A stretch of DNA of 64,000 nucleotides from Yanghanlia sp047501535 (GCF_047501535.1 NZ_JAZDRJ010000002.1:186001-250000), one strand, 5' to 3'; positions 42,411 through 51,968 are shown, counted from the stretch's first letter. The notes: generated by a model not told the origin, from the sequence alone. Program-made: numbers and translations.

Positions 42411-44201
42411 TTATTTCACTTCGGTGTTGCGCAACCTGATATGAAGTTCGCGCAGCTGTTTTTCATCAACAGCCGACGGCGCATGCGTTAACAGACATTG
42501 TGCACGCTGAGTCTTGGGGAAGGCAATCACATCGCGAATGGACTCTGCACCGGCCATCATGGTGACCAGTCGATCCAGACCGAAGGCCACCCCGCCATGC
42601 GGAGGCGCACCATATTGCAAGGCATCCAGCAGGAAGCCGAACTTGAGACGCGCTTCTTCGTCGTCGATATTCAGCGCACGGAACACCTTGCTCTGAATCT
42701 CTGCGCGGTGAATACGCACCGAACCGCCGCCGATTTCCCAACCATTCAGCACAATATCATAGGCCTTGGCCAACGCCTTGGCAGGGTCGGTTTCGAGAAG
42801 ATCCTCATGGCCGTCCTTGGGGCTGGTGAAAGGGTGGTGAGCCGCAAAATAACGGCCTTCCTCTTCGTCGTATTCGAACATGGGGAAGTCCACAACCCAC
42901 AGGGGCTTCCAGCCGCTTTCGAACAGGCCGTTTTCCTTGCCGAAATCGCTATGCCCGATTTTGACACGCAAGGCGCCCATGGCGTCGTTGACGATTTTGG
43001 CTTTGTCGGCGCCGAAGAAGATGAGATCGCCGCTTTGTGCACCCGTGCGCTCGATCAGGCCCTTGAGGGCGTCAAGGTGGATGTTTTTGACAATGGGCGA
43101 CTGCAGGCCTTCAGGCAGATTGGCGGCATCATTCACTTTGATATAGGCCAGGCCCTTGGCGCCATAGATGCCCACAAACTGCGTGTAGGCGTCGATTTCA
43201 CCACGAGTCAGGCTGGCGCCGCCGGGCACACGCAAGGCCACCACACGGGAAGCCGGGTCGTTGGCTGGCGCTGCAAACACCTTAAAGCTGACATCCTTCA
43301 TGAGGTCGTCAACGTTGGTGAATTCCAGCTTTACGCGCAGGTCGGGCTTGTCGGAGCCAAAGCGGCGCATGGCTTCTTCCCACGTCATGGTGGGGAACTG
43401 CTCGGGCAGTTCGACCTGCTGCACTTTGGCGAATACATGGCGCATCATGCCTTCAAACAGTGCGCGGATTTCCTCTTCGTTCAGGAAGGAGGTTTCGCAG
43501 TCGATCTGGGTGAATTCAGGCTGGCGGTCGGCACGCAAGTCTTCGTCGCGGAAGCACTTGGTGATCTGGTAGTAGCGGTCGAAGCCGGACACCATCAGCA
43601 TTTGCTTGAAAAGCTGAGGCGACTGCGGCAGCGCAAAGAATTCGCCGGCGTTCACACGAGAGGGCACGAGGTAGTCGCGCGCACCTTCGGGTGTGCTCTT
43701 GGTGAGCATGGGCGTTTCAATGTCGATAAACCCTTGCTCGTCCAGGTATTTACGGACTTCCATGGCCACCCGGTAGCGCAGCATAAGGTTTTGCTGCATC
43801 TGCGGGCGACGCAGGTCCAGCACGCGGTGAGTCAACCGCGTGGTCTCGGAAAGGTTGTCGTCATCCAGTTGGAAGGGCGGCGTCACCGAAGCATTGAGAA
43901 TTTCGATTTCGCGGCACAGCACTTCCACTGCACCGGAAGCCAGCTCGGGATTGATCGTGCCTTCCGGGCGCTCGCGCACCAAGCCGGTCACCCGCACGCA
44001 GAACTCATTGCGAATGCGCTCGGCAATGGGAAACGATTCCTGGTTATCGGGATCAACAACAATCTGAGCCAAGCCGGCGCGATCGCGCAGATCAATGAAA
44101 ATGACTCCGCCATGGTCGCGGCGGCGGTGGACCCAGCCGTATAAAGTGACTGTCTGGCCCAATTGGGCTTTGCTGACCTCGCCCGTGTAGCAGGTACGCA
44201 T
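42411..44201 (-). CDS. aspS: Aspartyl-tRNA synthetase
   Basis: It charges tRNA-Asp (and possibly tRNA-Asn in bacteria without AsnRS). 596 residues from the ATG at 44201, preferred to 44216 because GGAG lies 9-10 nt upstream and it gives MRTCYTGEV. The anticodon domain has VTLYGWVHRRRDHGGVIFID (residues about 18-37). Class II motif 2 is YQITKCFRDEDLRADRQPEF. Motif 3 lies in GVAFGLDRLVTMMAG. The bacterial insertion domain is present, consistent with about 590 residues. Confidence 0.98.
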   Translation of the reverse strand: MRTCYTGEVSKAQLGQTVTLYGWVHRRRDHGGVIFIDLRDRAGLAQIVVDPDNQESFPIAERIRNEFCVRVTGLVRERPEGTINPELASGAVEVLCREIEILNASVTPPFQLDDDNLSETTRLTHRVLDLRRPQMQQNLMLRYRVAMEVRKYLDEQGFIDIETPMLTKSTPEGARDYLVPSRVNAGEFFALPQSPQLFKQMLMVSGFDRYYQITKCFRDEDLRADRQPEFTQIDCETSFLNEEEIRALFEGMMRHVFAKVQQVELPEQFPTMTWEEAMRRFGSDKPDLRVKLEFTNVDDLMKDVSFKVFAAPANDPASRVVALRVPGGASLTRGEIDAYTQFVGIYGAKGLAYIKVNDAANLPEGLQSPIVKNIHLDALKGLIERTGAQSGDLIFFGADKAKIVNDAMGALRVKIGHSDFGKENGLFESGWKPLWVVDFPMFEYDEEEGRYFAAHHPFTSPKDGHEDLLETDPAKALAKAYDIVLNGWEIGGGSVRIHRAEIQSKVFRALNIDDEEARLKFGFLLDALQYGAPPHGGVAFGLDRLVTMMAGAESIRDVIAFPKTQRAQCLLTHAPSAVDEKQLRELHIRLRNTEVK

Positions 44202-44231
44202 CAAGGATGACTCCATGTAAAGAAGACGGAA

Positions 44232-44262
44232 TTATAAAGGGAACGCCGTGACCGGCGTTCCC
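44232..44262 (-). terminator. Terminator downstream of fmdB
   Basis: GGGAACGCCG, a TGAC-type loop and CGGCGTTCCC form a perfect 10-bp stem followed on the minus strand by TTTATAATT. A second hairpin, GCTGCC-TCAT-GGCAGC (44271-44286), lies just before it. They separate fmdB from aspS. Confidence 0.85.
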
Positions 44263-44312
44263 ACCGCCTCGCTGCCTCATGGCAGCGGTGAACCCGGTTA
44301 TGAATTCCGCTT

Positions 44313-44570
44313 TCAGGCGGACGCTGAGTCGCCCGAGCAGGAAGACCCACCTTCCGATGCTCCGCCGGCGGGCTTGCCGGAAGAGCCATTGTTGCGGAAA
44401 TCGGTGACATACCAGCCCGACCCCTTGAGCTGGAAGCCCGCCGCAGTCACCTGCTTGGTGTAAGTTGCCTGTTCACATTCGGGGCAAACAGTAAGCACAG
44501 GGTCAGACATCTTCTGAAGAACGTCCTGCTCATGACCGCAGGCGCTGCACTTATACGCATAAATAGGCAC
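44313..44570 (-). CDS. FmdB-family zinc ribbon protein
   Basis: A small protein of 85 residues with a zinc ribbon made of CSACG and CPECE near residues 9 and 34, starting MPIYAYKC from a GTG. The Gly/Ser-rich tail has no recognised domain. FmdB proteins are often annotated as regulators because of an old link to formamidase genes. The true role is unknown. In related genomes it lies near aspS, as here. Confidence 0.88.
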   Translation of the reverse strand: MPIYAYKCSACGHEQDVLQKMSDPVLTVCPECEQATYTKQVTAAGFQLKGSGWYVTDFRNNGSSGKPAGGASEGGSSCSGDSASA

Positions 44571-44586
44571 GACAAATCATCCTAAT

Positions 44587-44628
44587 AAAAAAAACAGGAG
44601 AAACGCCGCCACCGCGGCAAAACCTGTT
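44587..44628 (-). terminator. Terminator of the antiporter gene
   Basis: AACAGG...CCTGTT (outer) and GCCGC/GCGGC (inner) form a composite stem, followed on the minus strand by eight Ts. It lies about 35 bp past the antiporter stop. Confidence 0.8.
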
Positions 44629-44661
44629 GATTTTAACCGGTTTTCTATTCGTCGGCCCCGA

Positions 44662-45924
44662 TCACAGCAGGAACAAGACCGCTGCGATCAGCGTGGGCGG
44701 CGCGGCGGCGGCAAGAAGCTTGAGTGGCGAAATTGCGCCATCCGGGAAGGTATTCTTCAAAATGGCAAAGCCTGCCGGGTTGGGCGCGTTGGCGATGACG
44801 GTCAAGCCGCCGCCCGTAACCGCGCCCGCCACCAACATATAGCGCCACGTTTCGCTCGTACCTTCCACCAACGACCCCAGGTAGGTGAGCGCAGCATTAT
44901 CGGTGATGGCCGTCAGCATGGCAGAACCCCAGAAGAGGACGGTCGGCGACAGGCCACCAAGGAGATCTTGCAGCCACCACTTTTGCAGGCCACCCAGTAC
45001 CACCAAGCCTGCCAAGAAGAAGCCCACCATCAACCCTTCGCGGATCATCAACGGGTTCTGGTGGTGCCTGTAAGCGTAGGCATAGCCCACGAACAGCAGC
45101 AACAAGCCCATGAAAATCGGCATGTGATGGGCGGAAAGCACGATAGCCACCAAAAAGGCGATATGTATCGCAATGACGATAGGGGGAACGGGGGCACGGT
45201 CTTTTTCGGCCGATGCAACGCCAATGGTTCCGTCCAGCAGGTAGTTACGACAAAGGATAGTCGCCGCGCCCGCACTGATGAGAACGGCAAGAGCTGCGCG
45301 CCAGCCAAAATGCGTGGCCATATAAGCGCTATCCCAGCCAAAAGTGTTGGCCACCATCAGCACCGGGGGTGCTGCGTAAGCCGTCAGCACACCACCAATG
45401 GAAATGTTGACAAACAACACACCCAACGTCAGGTATTTAAAGCCTTCTTGCCCATGGCGGCGGAAATAAGCATCACGCAGCAACAAGGCGGCGAGTGTCA
45501 TTGCAGCGGGCTCCGTGATAAACGAACCGGCCAGCGGCACGAAGGCAAGAATCACGAAGTACATGGACAGTTCGCGGCGCATCGGCAGCAAGCCCGCCAG
45601 CAACTTCACCAGCATATTCACCACTGCAATAATGGGGCGGCTGGCTGCCACCACCATAATGGCAAACACAAAGGCGGGCTCGGTGAAATTGGCCGACTCC
45701 ACATAGGCCACGGCGTCGCCCACCCCGACAAACACCACCATGAAGGCGACCAGCACAGCAGCCCACACCCCGAACACGGCCTCGACTTCCGACAGCAAGT
45801 GCCAGAGCCCGGCGTGCGGCCCGCCTTTGTTGGCCATGCGCGCGAAAACGGGTACGGAAAAAGTGTGAATGACAGCCAGCGCAAAAAGCGCCGTCGCCAA
45901 ATATTCGATAAAGCTGGTAGCCAT
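44662..45924 (-). CDS. Putative Na+/H+ antiporter membrane protein
   Basis: 420 residues, almost entirely hydrophobic, with about 11-12 helices. The family with this start (MATSFIEYLATALFALAVIH) and the block SMYFVILAFVPLAGSFITEP (in part) is annotated as putative Na+/H+ antiporter. Charged residues inside helices, such as GSFITEPAAMTLAALLLRD and ITDNAALTYLGSLVEG, could carry ions. It stands as a single gene. I cannot tell the ion pair. Ion specificity is inferred by family name only. Confidence 0.8.
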   Translation of the reverse strand: MATSFIEYLATALFALAVIHTFSVPVFARMANKGGPHAGLWHLLSEVEAVFGVWAAVLVAFMVVFVGVGDAVAYVESANFTEPAFVFAIMVVAASRPIIAVVNMLVKLLAGLLPMRRELSMYFVILAFVPLAGSFITEPAAMTLAALLLRDAYFRRHGQEGFKYLTLGVLFVNISIGGVLTAYAAPPVLMVANTFGWDSAYMATHFGWRAALAVLISAGAATILCRNYLLDGTIGVASAEKDRAPVPPIVIAIHIAFLVAIVLSAHHMPIFMGLLLLFVGYAYAYRHHQNPLMIREGLMVGFFLAGLVVLGGLQKWWLQDLLGGLSPTVLFWGSAMLTAITDNAALTYLGSLVEGTSETWRYMLVAGAVTGGGLTVIANAPNPAGFAILKNTFPDGAISPLKLLAAAAPPTLIAAVLFLL

Positions 45925-45971
45925 CAGAGGAGATTCCTATGAATTGCAAATGTGGCAGGATTTTCGCATGC

Positions 45972-47612
45972 TCAGCCGCAATTGCCCAATTTTCGGTCTT
46001 GCAGGATCATTTCGGCGGCCTTTTCCGCAATCATGAGTGTCGGTGAATTGGTGTTGCCAGAGGTAATGGTGGGCATGATGGAGGCATCGGCCACGCGCAA
46101 GGCTTGCAGCCCGTGTACACGAAGCCGGGCGTCTACAACGGCTGTAGTGTCGTTGCCCATTTTGCACGTGCCGACGGGGTGAAAAATCGTGGTGCCAATA
46201 TCGCCCGCTGCGGATTCCAGATCGGCCTGTTCCTGCACCGGTTCACCAGGCCGGTACTCTTCCGGCTTGTAACGCGCCATGGCCGATTGCCCCATAATGC
46301 GGCGAGTCAAGCGTATGCTGTCTGCGGCAACTTTGCGATCTTCCAAGGTGCTGAGATAGTTGCAGAGAATTTCCGGCGCTTCACCCGCATGTGGGCTGCG
46401 GATACGCACGTGGCCGCGGCTACTGGGCCTGAGATTGCACACTGATGCAGTCATAGCAGGGAAACTGTGGAGTTCTTCACCAAAGCGCTCCAGCGATAGC
46501 GGCTGCACGTGATATTCCAGGTTGGCGCGGTTGTATTCCGGCCCAGAACGCGCAAAGGCCCCAAGCTGTGACGGCGCCATGCTGAGAGGGCCGCGCTTGC
46601 GAAGCAGGTAATCCAGGCCCATTAACGCCTTACCCCAGACCGACCCCACCATGGTGTTGAGGGTGCGCGCATGGCTGAGCTTGTAAACCAGCCGCAATTG
46701 CAGGTGGTCTTGCAGGTTAGCCCCCACACCGGGGAGGTCGTGCACCATGCTGATTTCCAGACTCGACAAATAGCGCCCTGGGCCCACACCCGATAGCTGT
46801 AATAACTGAGGCGACCCTATAGCGCCTGCGGCCAGCACCACTTCTGAATGGGCTCGGGCGTAGCAGCGACTGCCTTCGTGGAGGTATTGCACACCGACTG
46901 CCCGACGCGCTTGAAAGCGGATGCGCTGCGCATGAGCGCCGGTGATCACATGCAGGTTAGGCCGCTGAGAGACCGGGTGCAGGAAGGCTTTGGCTGCCGT
47001 CCAGCGTACGCCACGACGCTGATTCACTTCAAAATAAGCACAGCCTTCGTTGTCGCCCTGGTTGAAATCGGTGATGGAGGGAATGCCGGCTTGTGAAGCC
47101 GCCTGGCGGAAAGCATCGAGAATCTCCCACGACAGGCGCTGCTGCTCGACCCGCCACTCGCCGCCCACGCCGTGGAATTCGCTGCCGCCCGCGTAGTGGT
47201 CTTCCATGCGCTTGAACAGGGGCAACACGTCTTCCCACGCCCAGCCGGAATTGCCGGCTTCGGCCCAAGCGTCGTAATCGGCCGCCTGGCCGCGCATGTA
47301 GATCATGCCGTTGATGGCGGAACAGCCGCCCAGCACGCGCCCCCTTGGATACCCCAGGCTACGGCCATTCAAGCCCGGGTCCGGCTCAGTGGAATAGCAC
47401 CAGTCTGTCCGAGGATTGCCAATGCAATACAGGTAGCCCACGGGGATATGGATCCAGCGCCAATCATCACGCCCCCCGGCTTCCAGCAACAGTACGCGCA
47501 CATCCGGATCGGCAGACAAACGATTGGCAAGCAAGCAGCCCGCGGAACCCGCGCCCACGATGATGTAATCGTACTCAGCTCCGCCCGCCACGGGCATATT
47601 TGAGCGTTTCAT
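45972..47612 (-). CDS. GMC-family FAD oxidoreductase (choline/alcohol dehydrogenase type)
   Basis: An FAD-dependent dehydrogenase of 546 residues that oxidises an alcohol. The ADP-binding start is YDYIIVGAGSAGCLLANRLS. GMC signature 1 is in GRVLGGCSAINGMIYMRG. Signature 2 is GAIGSPQLLQLSGVGP. The C-terminal segment FHPVGTCKMG and NTNSPTLMIAEKAAEMIL hold the catalytic His and a conserved Asn. It resembles AlkJ and BetA. No betaine or alkane genes are nearby, so the substrate is open. Confidence 0.92.
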   Translation of the reverse strand: MKRSNMPVAGGAEYDYIIVGAGSAGCLLANRLSADPDVRVLLLEAGGRDDWRWIHIPVGYLYCIGNPRTDWCYSTEPDPGLNGRSLGYPRGRVLGGCSAINGMIYMRGQAADYDAWAEAGNSGWAWEDVLPLFKRMEDHYAGGSEFHGVGGEWRVEQQRLSWEILDAFRQAASQAGIPSITDFNQGDNEGCAYFEVNQRRGVRWTAAKAFLHPVSQRPNLHVITGAHAQRIRFQARRAVGVQYLHEGSRCYARAHSEVVLAAGAIGSPQLLQLSGVGPGRYLSSLEISMVHDLPGVGANLQDHLQLRLVYKLSHARTLNTMVGSVWGKALMGLDYLLRKRGPLSMAPSQLGAFARSGPEYNRANLEYHVQPLSLERFGEELHSFPAMTASVCNLRPSSRGHVRIRSPHAGEAPEILCNYLSTLEDRKVAADSIRLTRRIMGQSAMARYKPEEYRPGEPVQEQADLESAAGDIGTTIFHPVGTCKMGNDTTAVVDARLRVHGLQALRVADASIMPTITSGNTNSPTLMIAEKAAEMILQDRKLGNCG

Positions 47613-47761
47613 TCCGACCCTCCTTGCCAGTGTGCCGAGTAGACGATGACGCGCTTATTTTTCAGCCGGCACACCCGTCGCCCCGTTTTAATTCGCACCA
47701 GCCATCGTGCTCGGGGCCGCTTATGTTTCTTCTTTTATGGCTTGGTGTTTTTTTCGTTACC

Positions 47762-48724
47762 TTACAACGGCAGAACCGTGCCCGCCAGTGCGGCAATCAC
47801 CATCATGGCGCCCACCGCCATATTGGATCGAAACAGCATAAAGCTGCGGTCGGGACGATGGACGCTGAAAACTGACAGTTGCCAGACAAAATGAATGGCA
47901 ATAGCGCCCATGACCACAAAATACGGCCAATCCATACCCATGCCAACGCCCGCATACACCCACAGCGCCATCGTGGCGAGGTAAAAGCCCCCGATCCACA
48001 ATTTGCCTTGGTCGCCAAAACGCATGGAAGCAGAGCGCAGGCCCAGCCTGAGATCGTCGCGCATATCGACATAGCCGTACATGGCGTCATAACCCACTTG
48101 CCAGCATACGGCGCCCAGCCACATCGCCACCGCTGCCAGCGGCACAACTTCGCGGGTGTCCGACCACGCCATCAGCATGCCCCAATTGAAAGCAATGCCT
48201 AACACCACCTGCGGCCAGTAGGTAAAGCGCTTGCACAGCGGGTAAATAATGACGATAGGCACAACCACCAGCGCCAGCCAGCGGCTGTATTCATTGATGG
48301 CAAACAGCAGCAGCGCACACAGGCACAGCTGCGCGAACACGAACCACAGCGCGTTACGCAGGCTGAGCTGGCCACTGGTTAGCGGCCTGAAGCGGGTGCG
48401 TTCAACTTTGCTGTCGAAGTCACGGTCGAAAATGTCATTGAAGCAGCACCCCACCCCGCGCATCAAAAACGCCCCCAGGCAGAAAATGAACAGACGCCAT
48501 AACGTAGGCAGGCCGTCGGCGGCCTGCACCAACGCCGCCACTGTGGGCAGCAAAGTCAGCCAGGTACCCACCGGCCGGTCGAGCCGGCACAGGCGGGCAT
48601 ACGGCCCCCAGGCACGCGGCAGCCAGCGCTCGACCCAGTCGTCGGGACGCATGTCCGCCAGGTCAGGGATGGGGGGCTGGCCGTTCGAAGAACGGCCGTT
48701 CTCGTGAGATGACGCCTGATTCAT
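47762..48724 (-). CDS. ubiA: 4-hydroxybenzoate octaprenyltransferase
   Basis: It joins the polyprenyl chain to 4-hydroxybenzoate in ubiquinone synthesis at the inner membrane. It has 320 residues, longer than the usual 290 because of a hydrophilic N-terminal extension of about 30. The Asp-rich motifs are CFNDIFDRDFDSKVERTRFR (NDxxDxxxD) and YVDMRDDLRLGLRS. PLTSGQLS and the helix pattern fit UbiA. The 149-bp region downstream has no recognised terminator. Confidence 0.95.
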   Translation of the reverse strand: MNQASSHENGRSSNGQPPIPDLADMRPDDWVERWLPRAWGPYARLCRLDRPVGTWLTLLPTVAALVQAADGLPTLWRLFIFCLGAFLMRGVGCCFNDIFDRDFDSKVERTRFRPLTSGQLSLRNALWFVFAQLCLCALLLFAINEYSRWLALVVVPIVIIYPLCKRFTYWPQVVLGIAFNWGMLMAWSDTREVVPLAAVAMWLGAVCWQVGYDAMYGYVDMRDDLRLGLRSASMRFGDQGKLWIGGFYLATMALWVYAGVGMGMDWPYFVVMGAIAIHFVWQLSVFSVHRPDRSFMLFRSNMAVGAMMVIAALAGTVLPL

Positions 48725-48763
48725 GTGTTACTGGATGTCTTGCTGTTTACGCACGGTAGGTGA

Positions 48764-49957
48764 TCAGCCTTCGCGAAGAAGCTCACCGAGAATGGCGATG
48801 CCTTCACGGATACGCTCTTCGGACACCGTCACAAAGCTGAGCCGCAGCGTGTTGGCGCGCGCATGGCTGGCATAGAAGGGCTCACCCGGTACAAACGCGA
48901 CGTTGCGGTCAATGGCTCGCTGCAATAGGCGGCTGCCATCCATATGTTCGGGCAATGTCACCCAGATAAACATGCCGCCCTCGGGCCGCGTCCACGTCAC
49001 CGACTTGGGGAAGTGTTCTTCCATGGCGTCGAGCATGTATCCACACTGGCGCTTATAGAGTTCGCGCACCTTGGGCATGTGTTCGTCCAGGAAACCGCTT
49101 TTGATGGTTTCATAAACCGCCATTTGCGAAACGGTAGCGGTGTGCAGGTCGGTGGCCTGCTTGATCTGCACCAGTTTGGCAATAATGGGGCGCGGCGCCA
49201 CGATATAGCCCAACCGCAGGCCCGGCGCCAACACTTTAGAGAAGGTTCCCAGGCGAATCACCGTCGCGCCAACCTTGCGGCCCAGCGTCAACAAACCAGG
49301 TAAAGATTCGCCCGCATAGCGCAGCTCGCCATAGGGGTCATCTTCTACGATGGGCAGTTGCAAGGCCGCGCACCGTTCCACCAAAGCTTGGCGGCGCTCA
49401 AGGTTGAGCGACACCCCGGTCGGGTTCTGGAAGTTGGGCAGCGCATACAAGAAGCGTGCGCCCGCGGCCAACGTATCGGTGATTTCTTCAGGGATGAGGC
49501 CGCCATTATCCGTGGGCACTGACGCATATTCCGGCTCAAACAGCGAGAACGACTGCAAGGCGCCCAAATAGCTGGGCGCCTCTACCAAGACCTTGCTGCC
49601 TGGGTCGATGAACAACTTGCCCAGCATGTCGAGCGCCTGCTGCGACCCGGACACAATCAGCACCTCATCCAGGGCGACATCCGCCCCGCGACGCTTGAAG
49701 TCGTCGGCCACCCATTGGCGCAGCGGAGTAAAGCCTTCTGTCGGGCCGTACTGCAGGGCACTCTTGCCATTTTCCCGCAGCACGCGGTCAAACGCAGCAT
49801 TGATTTCCTCGACGGGGAAACCGCCTGGCGCAGGCAGACCGCCTGCGAAGGAAATCACTTCAGGCCGTTCGGTGACCTTCAAAATCTCTCGAATCGTGGA
49901 GCTGGTGAGCTTTTGCGCCCGTTGTGAAAAAGTATAAGGAAGGGAATAGGAATCCAT
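48764..49957 (-). CDS. PLP-dependent aminotransferase, class I/II (2-aminoadipate transaminase-like)
   Basis: A 397-residue aminotransferase from the ATG at 49957 (an upstream extension to 50014 is less likely). The N-terminus YTFSQRAQKLTSSTIREILK and VISFAGGLPAPGGFPVEEI are typical of the LysN/2-aminoadipate group, related to the MocR C-terminal domain but without its HTH. The Schiff-base Lys lies in GTFSKVLAPGLRLGYIVAPR. YALPNFQNPTGVS is the substrate-binding Asn loop. It may act on alpha-aminoadipate, branched or aromatic amino acids. It precedes tyrB on the same strand but they are separated by 132 bp. Confidence 0.9.
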   Translation of the reverse strand: MDSYSLPYTFSQRAQKLTSSTIREILKVTERPEVISFAGGLPAPGGFPVEEINAAFDRVLRENGKSALQYGPTEGFTPLRQWVADDFKRRGADVALDEVLIVSGSQQALDMLGKLFIDPGSKVLVEAPSYLGALQSFSLFEPEYASVPTDNGGLIPEEITDTLAAGARFLYALPNFQNPTGVSLNLERRQALVERCAALQLPIVEDDPYGELRYAGESLPGLLTLGRKVGATVIRLGTFSKVLAPGLRLGYIVAPRPIIAKLVQIKQATDLHTATVSQMAVYETIKSGFLDEHMPKVRELYKRQCGYMLDAMEEHFPKSVTWTRPEGGMFIWVTLPEHMDGSRLLQRAIDRNVAFVPGEPFYASHARANTLRLSFVTVSEERIREGIAILGELLREG

Positions 49958-50089
49958 GGTCGAGAGATATCCAGAAAAAGAACAGAGAATGACTTGGGGA
50001 GACCCCTGAACCAAAACGCGGCCATGCCGCTCAACTGATTCAGAAGCCTCCTAGGTTACAGCAAAGCCCGCCGAGATTCAGCGAGCGCC

Positions 50090-51283
50090 TTATCCGATCA
50101 CGTCGGCCAGCGCATCCGTGAAGTGACCGACATTATGCGTATTCAAGCCCGGCACGGCAATGCGGCCGGAATCTATGATGTAGACACCATGACGTTCACG
50201 CAAGGCCTGCAATTGTTCGCGCGACAAACCGCTATAGGTAAACATGCCGCGCTGGAGAATAAAGTAGTCGGCATCGTAGCCGGGCAACTTCGCCGCTAAC
50301 TGCTCGTGCACCAGGGTGCGCATTTGCGCCATACGCACACGCATGGCCGACACTTCTTCCAGCCACTGGCTGTGCAGCGCCGCATCGTTCAGCACACCGG
50401 CCACCACATGCCCCCCATGCCACGGAGCGCTGGAATAAATGCGCCGCACCACAGCCTTAAGTTGGCCCAACACGAGTTCAGCTTCGGCTTGCGAGCCACA
50501 CACCACCGACAGGCCGCCGCAACGTTCGCCGTACACCGACAGGTTTTTGGAGAAAGAATTGGCCACCAGCACCGTCAGGCCCGCCTGCGCCATGGCGCGC
50601 ACTGCATAGGCGTCTTCTTCCATGCCATCGGCCATGCCCTGATAGGCGATATCCAAAAAGGGAATCAGGCCGCGCTCTTGTATCACGGCAATGACTTCAC
50701 CCCATTGTTCCTGCGATAAATCCACCCCCGTCGGGTTGTGGCAGCAGGGGTGCAACAAGACGATGGTGCGCGAGGGCAAACCGCGCAGGCAGTTCATCAT
50801 GGCATCGAAGGCCAGCCCTTTGGTGGCCGGGTCGTAATAGGGGTAACTGCGCGTCTGAAACCCCGCACCGCCAAAAATGGCATGGTGGTTGTCCCAGGCC
50901 GGGTCGCTGATCCATACCTCGCTGTCCGGGTAAGCCGCTTTGAGGAAATCCGCCCCCACCTTCAGGGCACCCGTGCCCCCCAGGGTTTGAATTGTCGCCA
51001 CCTTGCCCTGGGCCACCACCTGGCTATCCGCCCCGAACACCACCTTCTGCACCGCGCTACGATACGCCGCCAGCCCTTCCATCGGCAGGTAAACCCGAGG
51101 CGACGGGTCATCCACCAGACGGCGCTCAACGGCAGAGACGGACGACAGCACAGGAATGCGACCTGCGTCGTCGTAGTACAGCCCGATTGTGAGATTGATT
51201 TTCTGCGGATGCGTATTCTGATGGAACGCATCATTCAAGCCGAAAATGGGGTCGCCCGCGTACTGGGGAAGGTGCTCGAACAT
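50090..51283 (-). CDS. tyrB: Aromatic amino acid aminotransferase (TyrB/AspC family)
   Basis: It transaminates tyrosine, phenylalanine and aspartate with 2-oxoglutarate. From the ATG at 51283 it has 397 residues, the length of E. coli TyrB. The start FEHLPQYAGDPIFGLNDAFH, the KINLTIGLYYDDAGRIPVL segment, LLHPCCHNPTGVDLSQEQW and the PLP Lys in VANSFSKNLSVYGERCGGL are all family marks. The longer open frame from 51337 adds 18 residues not found in the family. AspC and TyrB overlap in specificity. It is divergent from torE. Confidence 0.93.
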   Translation of the reverse strand: MFEHLPQYAGDPIFGLNDAFHQNTHPQKINLTIGLYYDDAGRIPVLSSVSAVERRLVDDPSPRVYLPMEGLAAYRSAVQKVVFGADSQVVAQGKVATIQTLGGTGALKVGADFLKAAYPDSEVWISDPAWDNHHAIFGGAGFQTRSYPYYDPATKGLAFDAMMNCLRGLPSRTIVLLHPCCHNPTGVDLSQEQWGEVIAVIQERGLIPFLDIAYQGMADGMEEDAYAVRAMAQAGLTVLVANSFSKNLSVYGERCGGLSVVCGSQAEAELVLGQLKAVVRRIYSSAPWHGGHVVAGVLNDAALHSQWLEEVSAMRVRMAQMRTLVHEQLAAKLPGYDADYFILQRGMFTYSGLSREQLQALRERHGVYIIDSGRIAVPGLNTHNVGHFTDALADVIG

Positions 51284-51731
51284 AATGAAAGGCCCGTAAG
51301 AAAACGCGCCCTGATTACCGGACGCCGATAGTGCCACATTATAAGGATGTGGCCGCCAACCACCCAGGCAGCCCGCATGGCCGGCGATATCCTTTCCCGG
51401 CAGCTCTCAATCGTTATATACAAGAAAACATAACCGAGTAAAACACTCCTCGGACATTGACGAGCAAAACATGTAAGGAATAATGATGTCCTTGAACGCC
51501 TCATGGTTTTTCTGGCGCAATTACGGGCCTCCGAACACGCTCAGATGGAAACACTGCGCACCAACCTATTCGAGGGCTCCATAAAGAAGCAAGAAACACT
51601 GGGCGTCAGTAGACCGACGTACGCCGCGCACTGCTTCGCTGGCCTGTTTGGTAGTATCCCACTATCCTTGTTTGGAAAATCTCGTTCAAAATCAGAACCT
51701 TACACCAAACAACCAAAATAGAAGGAAAAAC
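51284..51731. other. Divergent region between tyrB and the tor operon
   Basis: A 448-bp region with an inverted repeat upstream of tyrB (51333-51353), a small CCGAG/CTCGG pair at 51434-51453, and a possible 33-codon open frame with AAGGA 3-4 nt before its first ATG (51483-51584, MMSLNASWFFWRNYG...). I see no clear FNR, NarL or TorR decamer site, and no protein family for the small frame. It must hold the promoters of both genes. Confidence 0.45.
51333..51353. promoter_or_regulatory. Inverted repeat upstream of tyrB
   Basis: GCCACAT-TATAAGG-ATGTGGC is a perfect 7-bp inverted repeat with a 7-nt spacer, 50-70 bp upstream of the tyrB ATG. It could be an operator. It does not match the TyrR box (TGTAAA-N6-TTTACA). 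Confidence 0.4.
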
Positions 51732-51968
51732 ATGGCAGACCCTCTTGGCGCTTCGACGCTGCCCACGGGCACGACGTCCACACACAACACCACGAAAACA
51801 TCCACCAAGAAAGAAGCCGTTGATGCGCCTTTGTCAAAGGCGGCTGAATGGCGCCGCTGCCTGTTGCTGGCATTCGTAGGTCTGCCCATTTTTGCGCTGC
51901 TTTGCGTATGCGCCTACGGCTTCATCATCTGGTTTATGCAGATCCTTTTCTGGGGCCCTCCCACTTGA
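51732..51968 (+). CDS. torE: TorE/NapE-type small membrane protein
   Basis: A 78-residue protein starting MADPLGASTLPTG with a hydrophilic Thr/Lys-rich tail, then one or two helices (CLLLAFVGLPIFALLCVCAY and GFIIWFMQILFWGPP). The block LPIFALLCVCAYGFIIW matches NapE/TorE, small membrane proteins of unknown function at the head of nap or torECAD operons. GAAGGA precedes the ATG by 6-7 nt. It is the first gene of the tor-ccm block, 61 bp ahead of torC. TorE is usual in Shewanella and absent from the E. coli tor operon. Confidence 0.8.
   Translation: MADPLGASTLPTGTTSTHNTTKTSTKKEAVDAPLSKAAEWRRCLLLAFVGLPIFALLCVCAYGFIIWFMQILFWGPPT

Noticed and set aside
42498..44144. 548-codon plus-strand open frame opposite aspS
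   Set aside because: Shadow of aspS, which is unmistakable on the minus strand.
51503..51721. 72-codon open frame upstream of torE
   Set aside because: No ribosome site before its first codon and no recognisable content. A shorter frame at 51483 has a better site but is also only a candidate.
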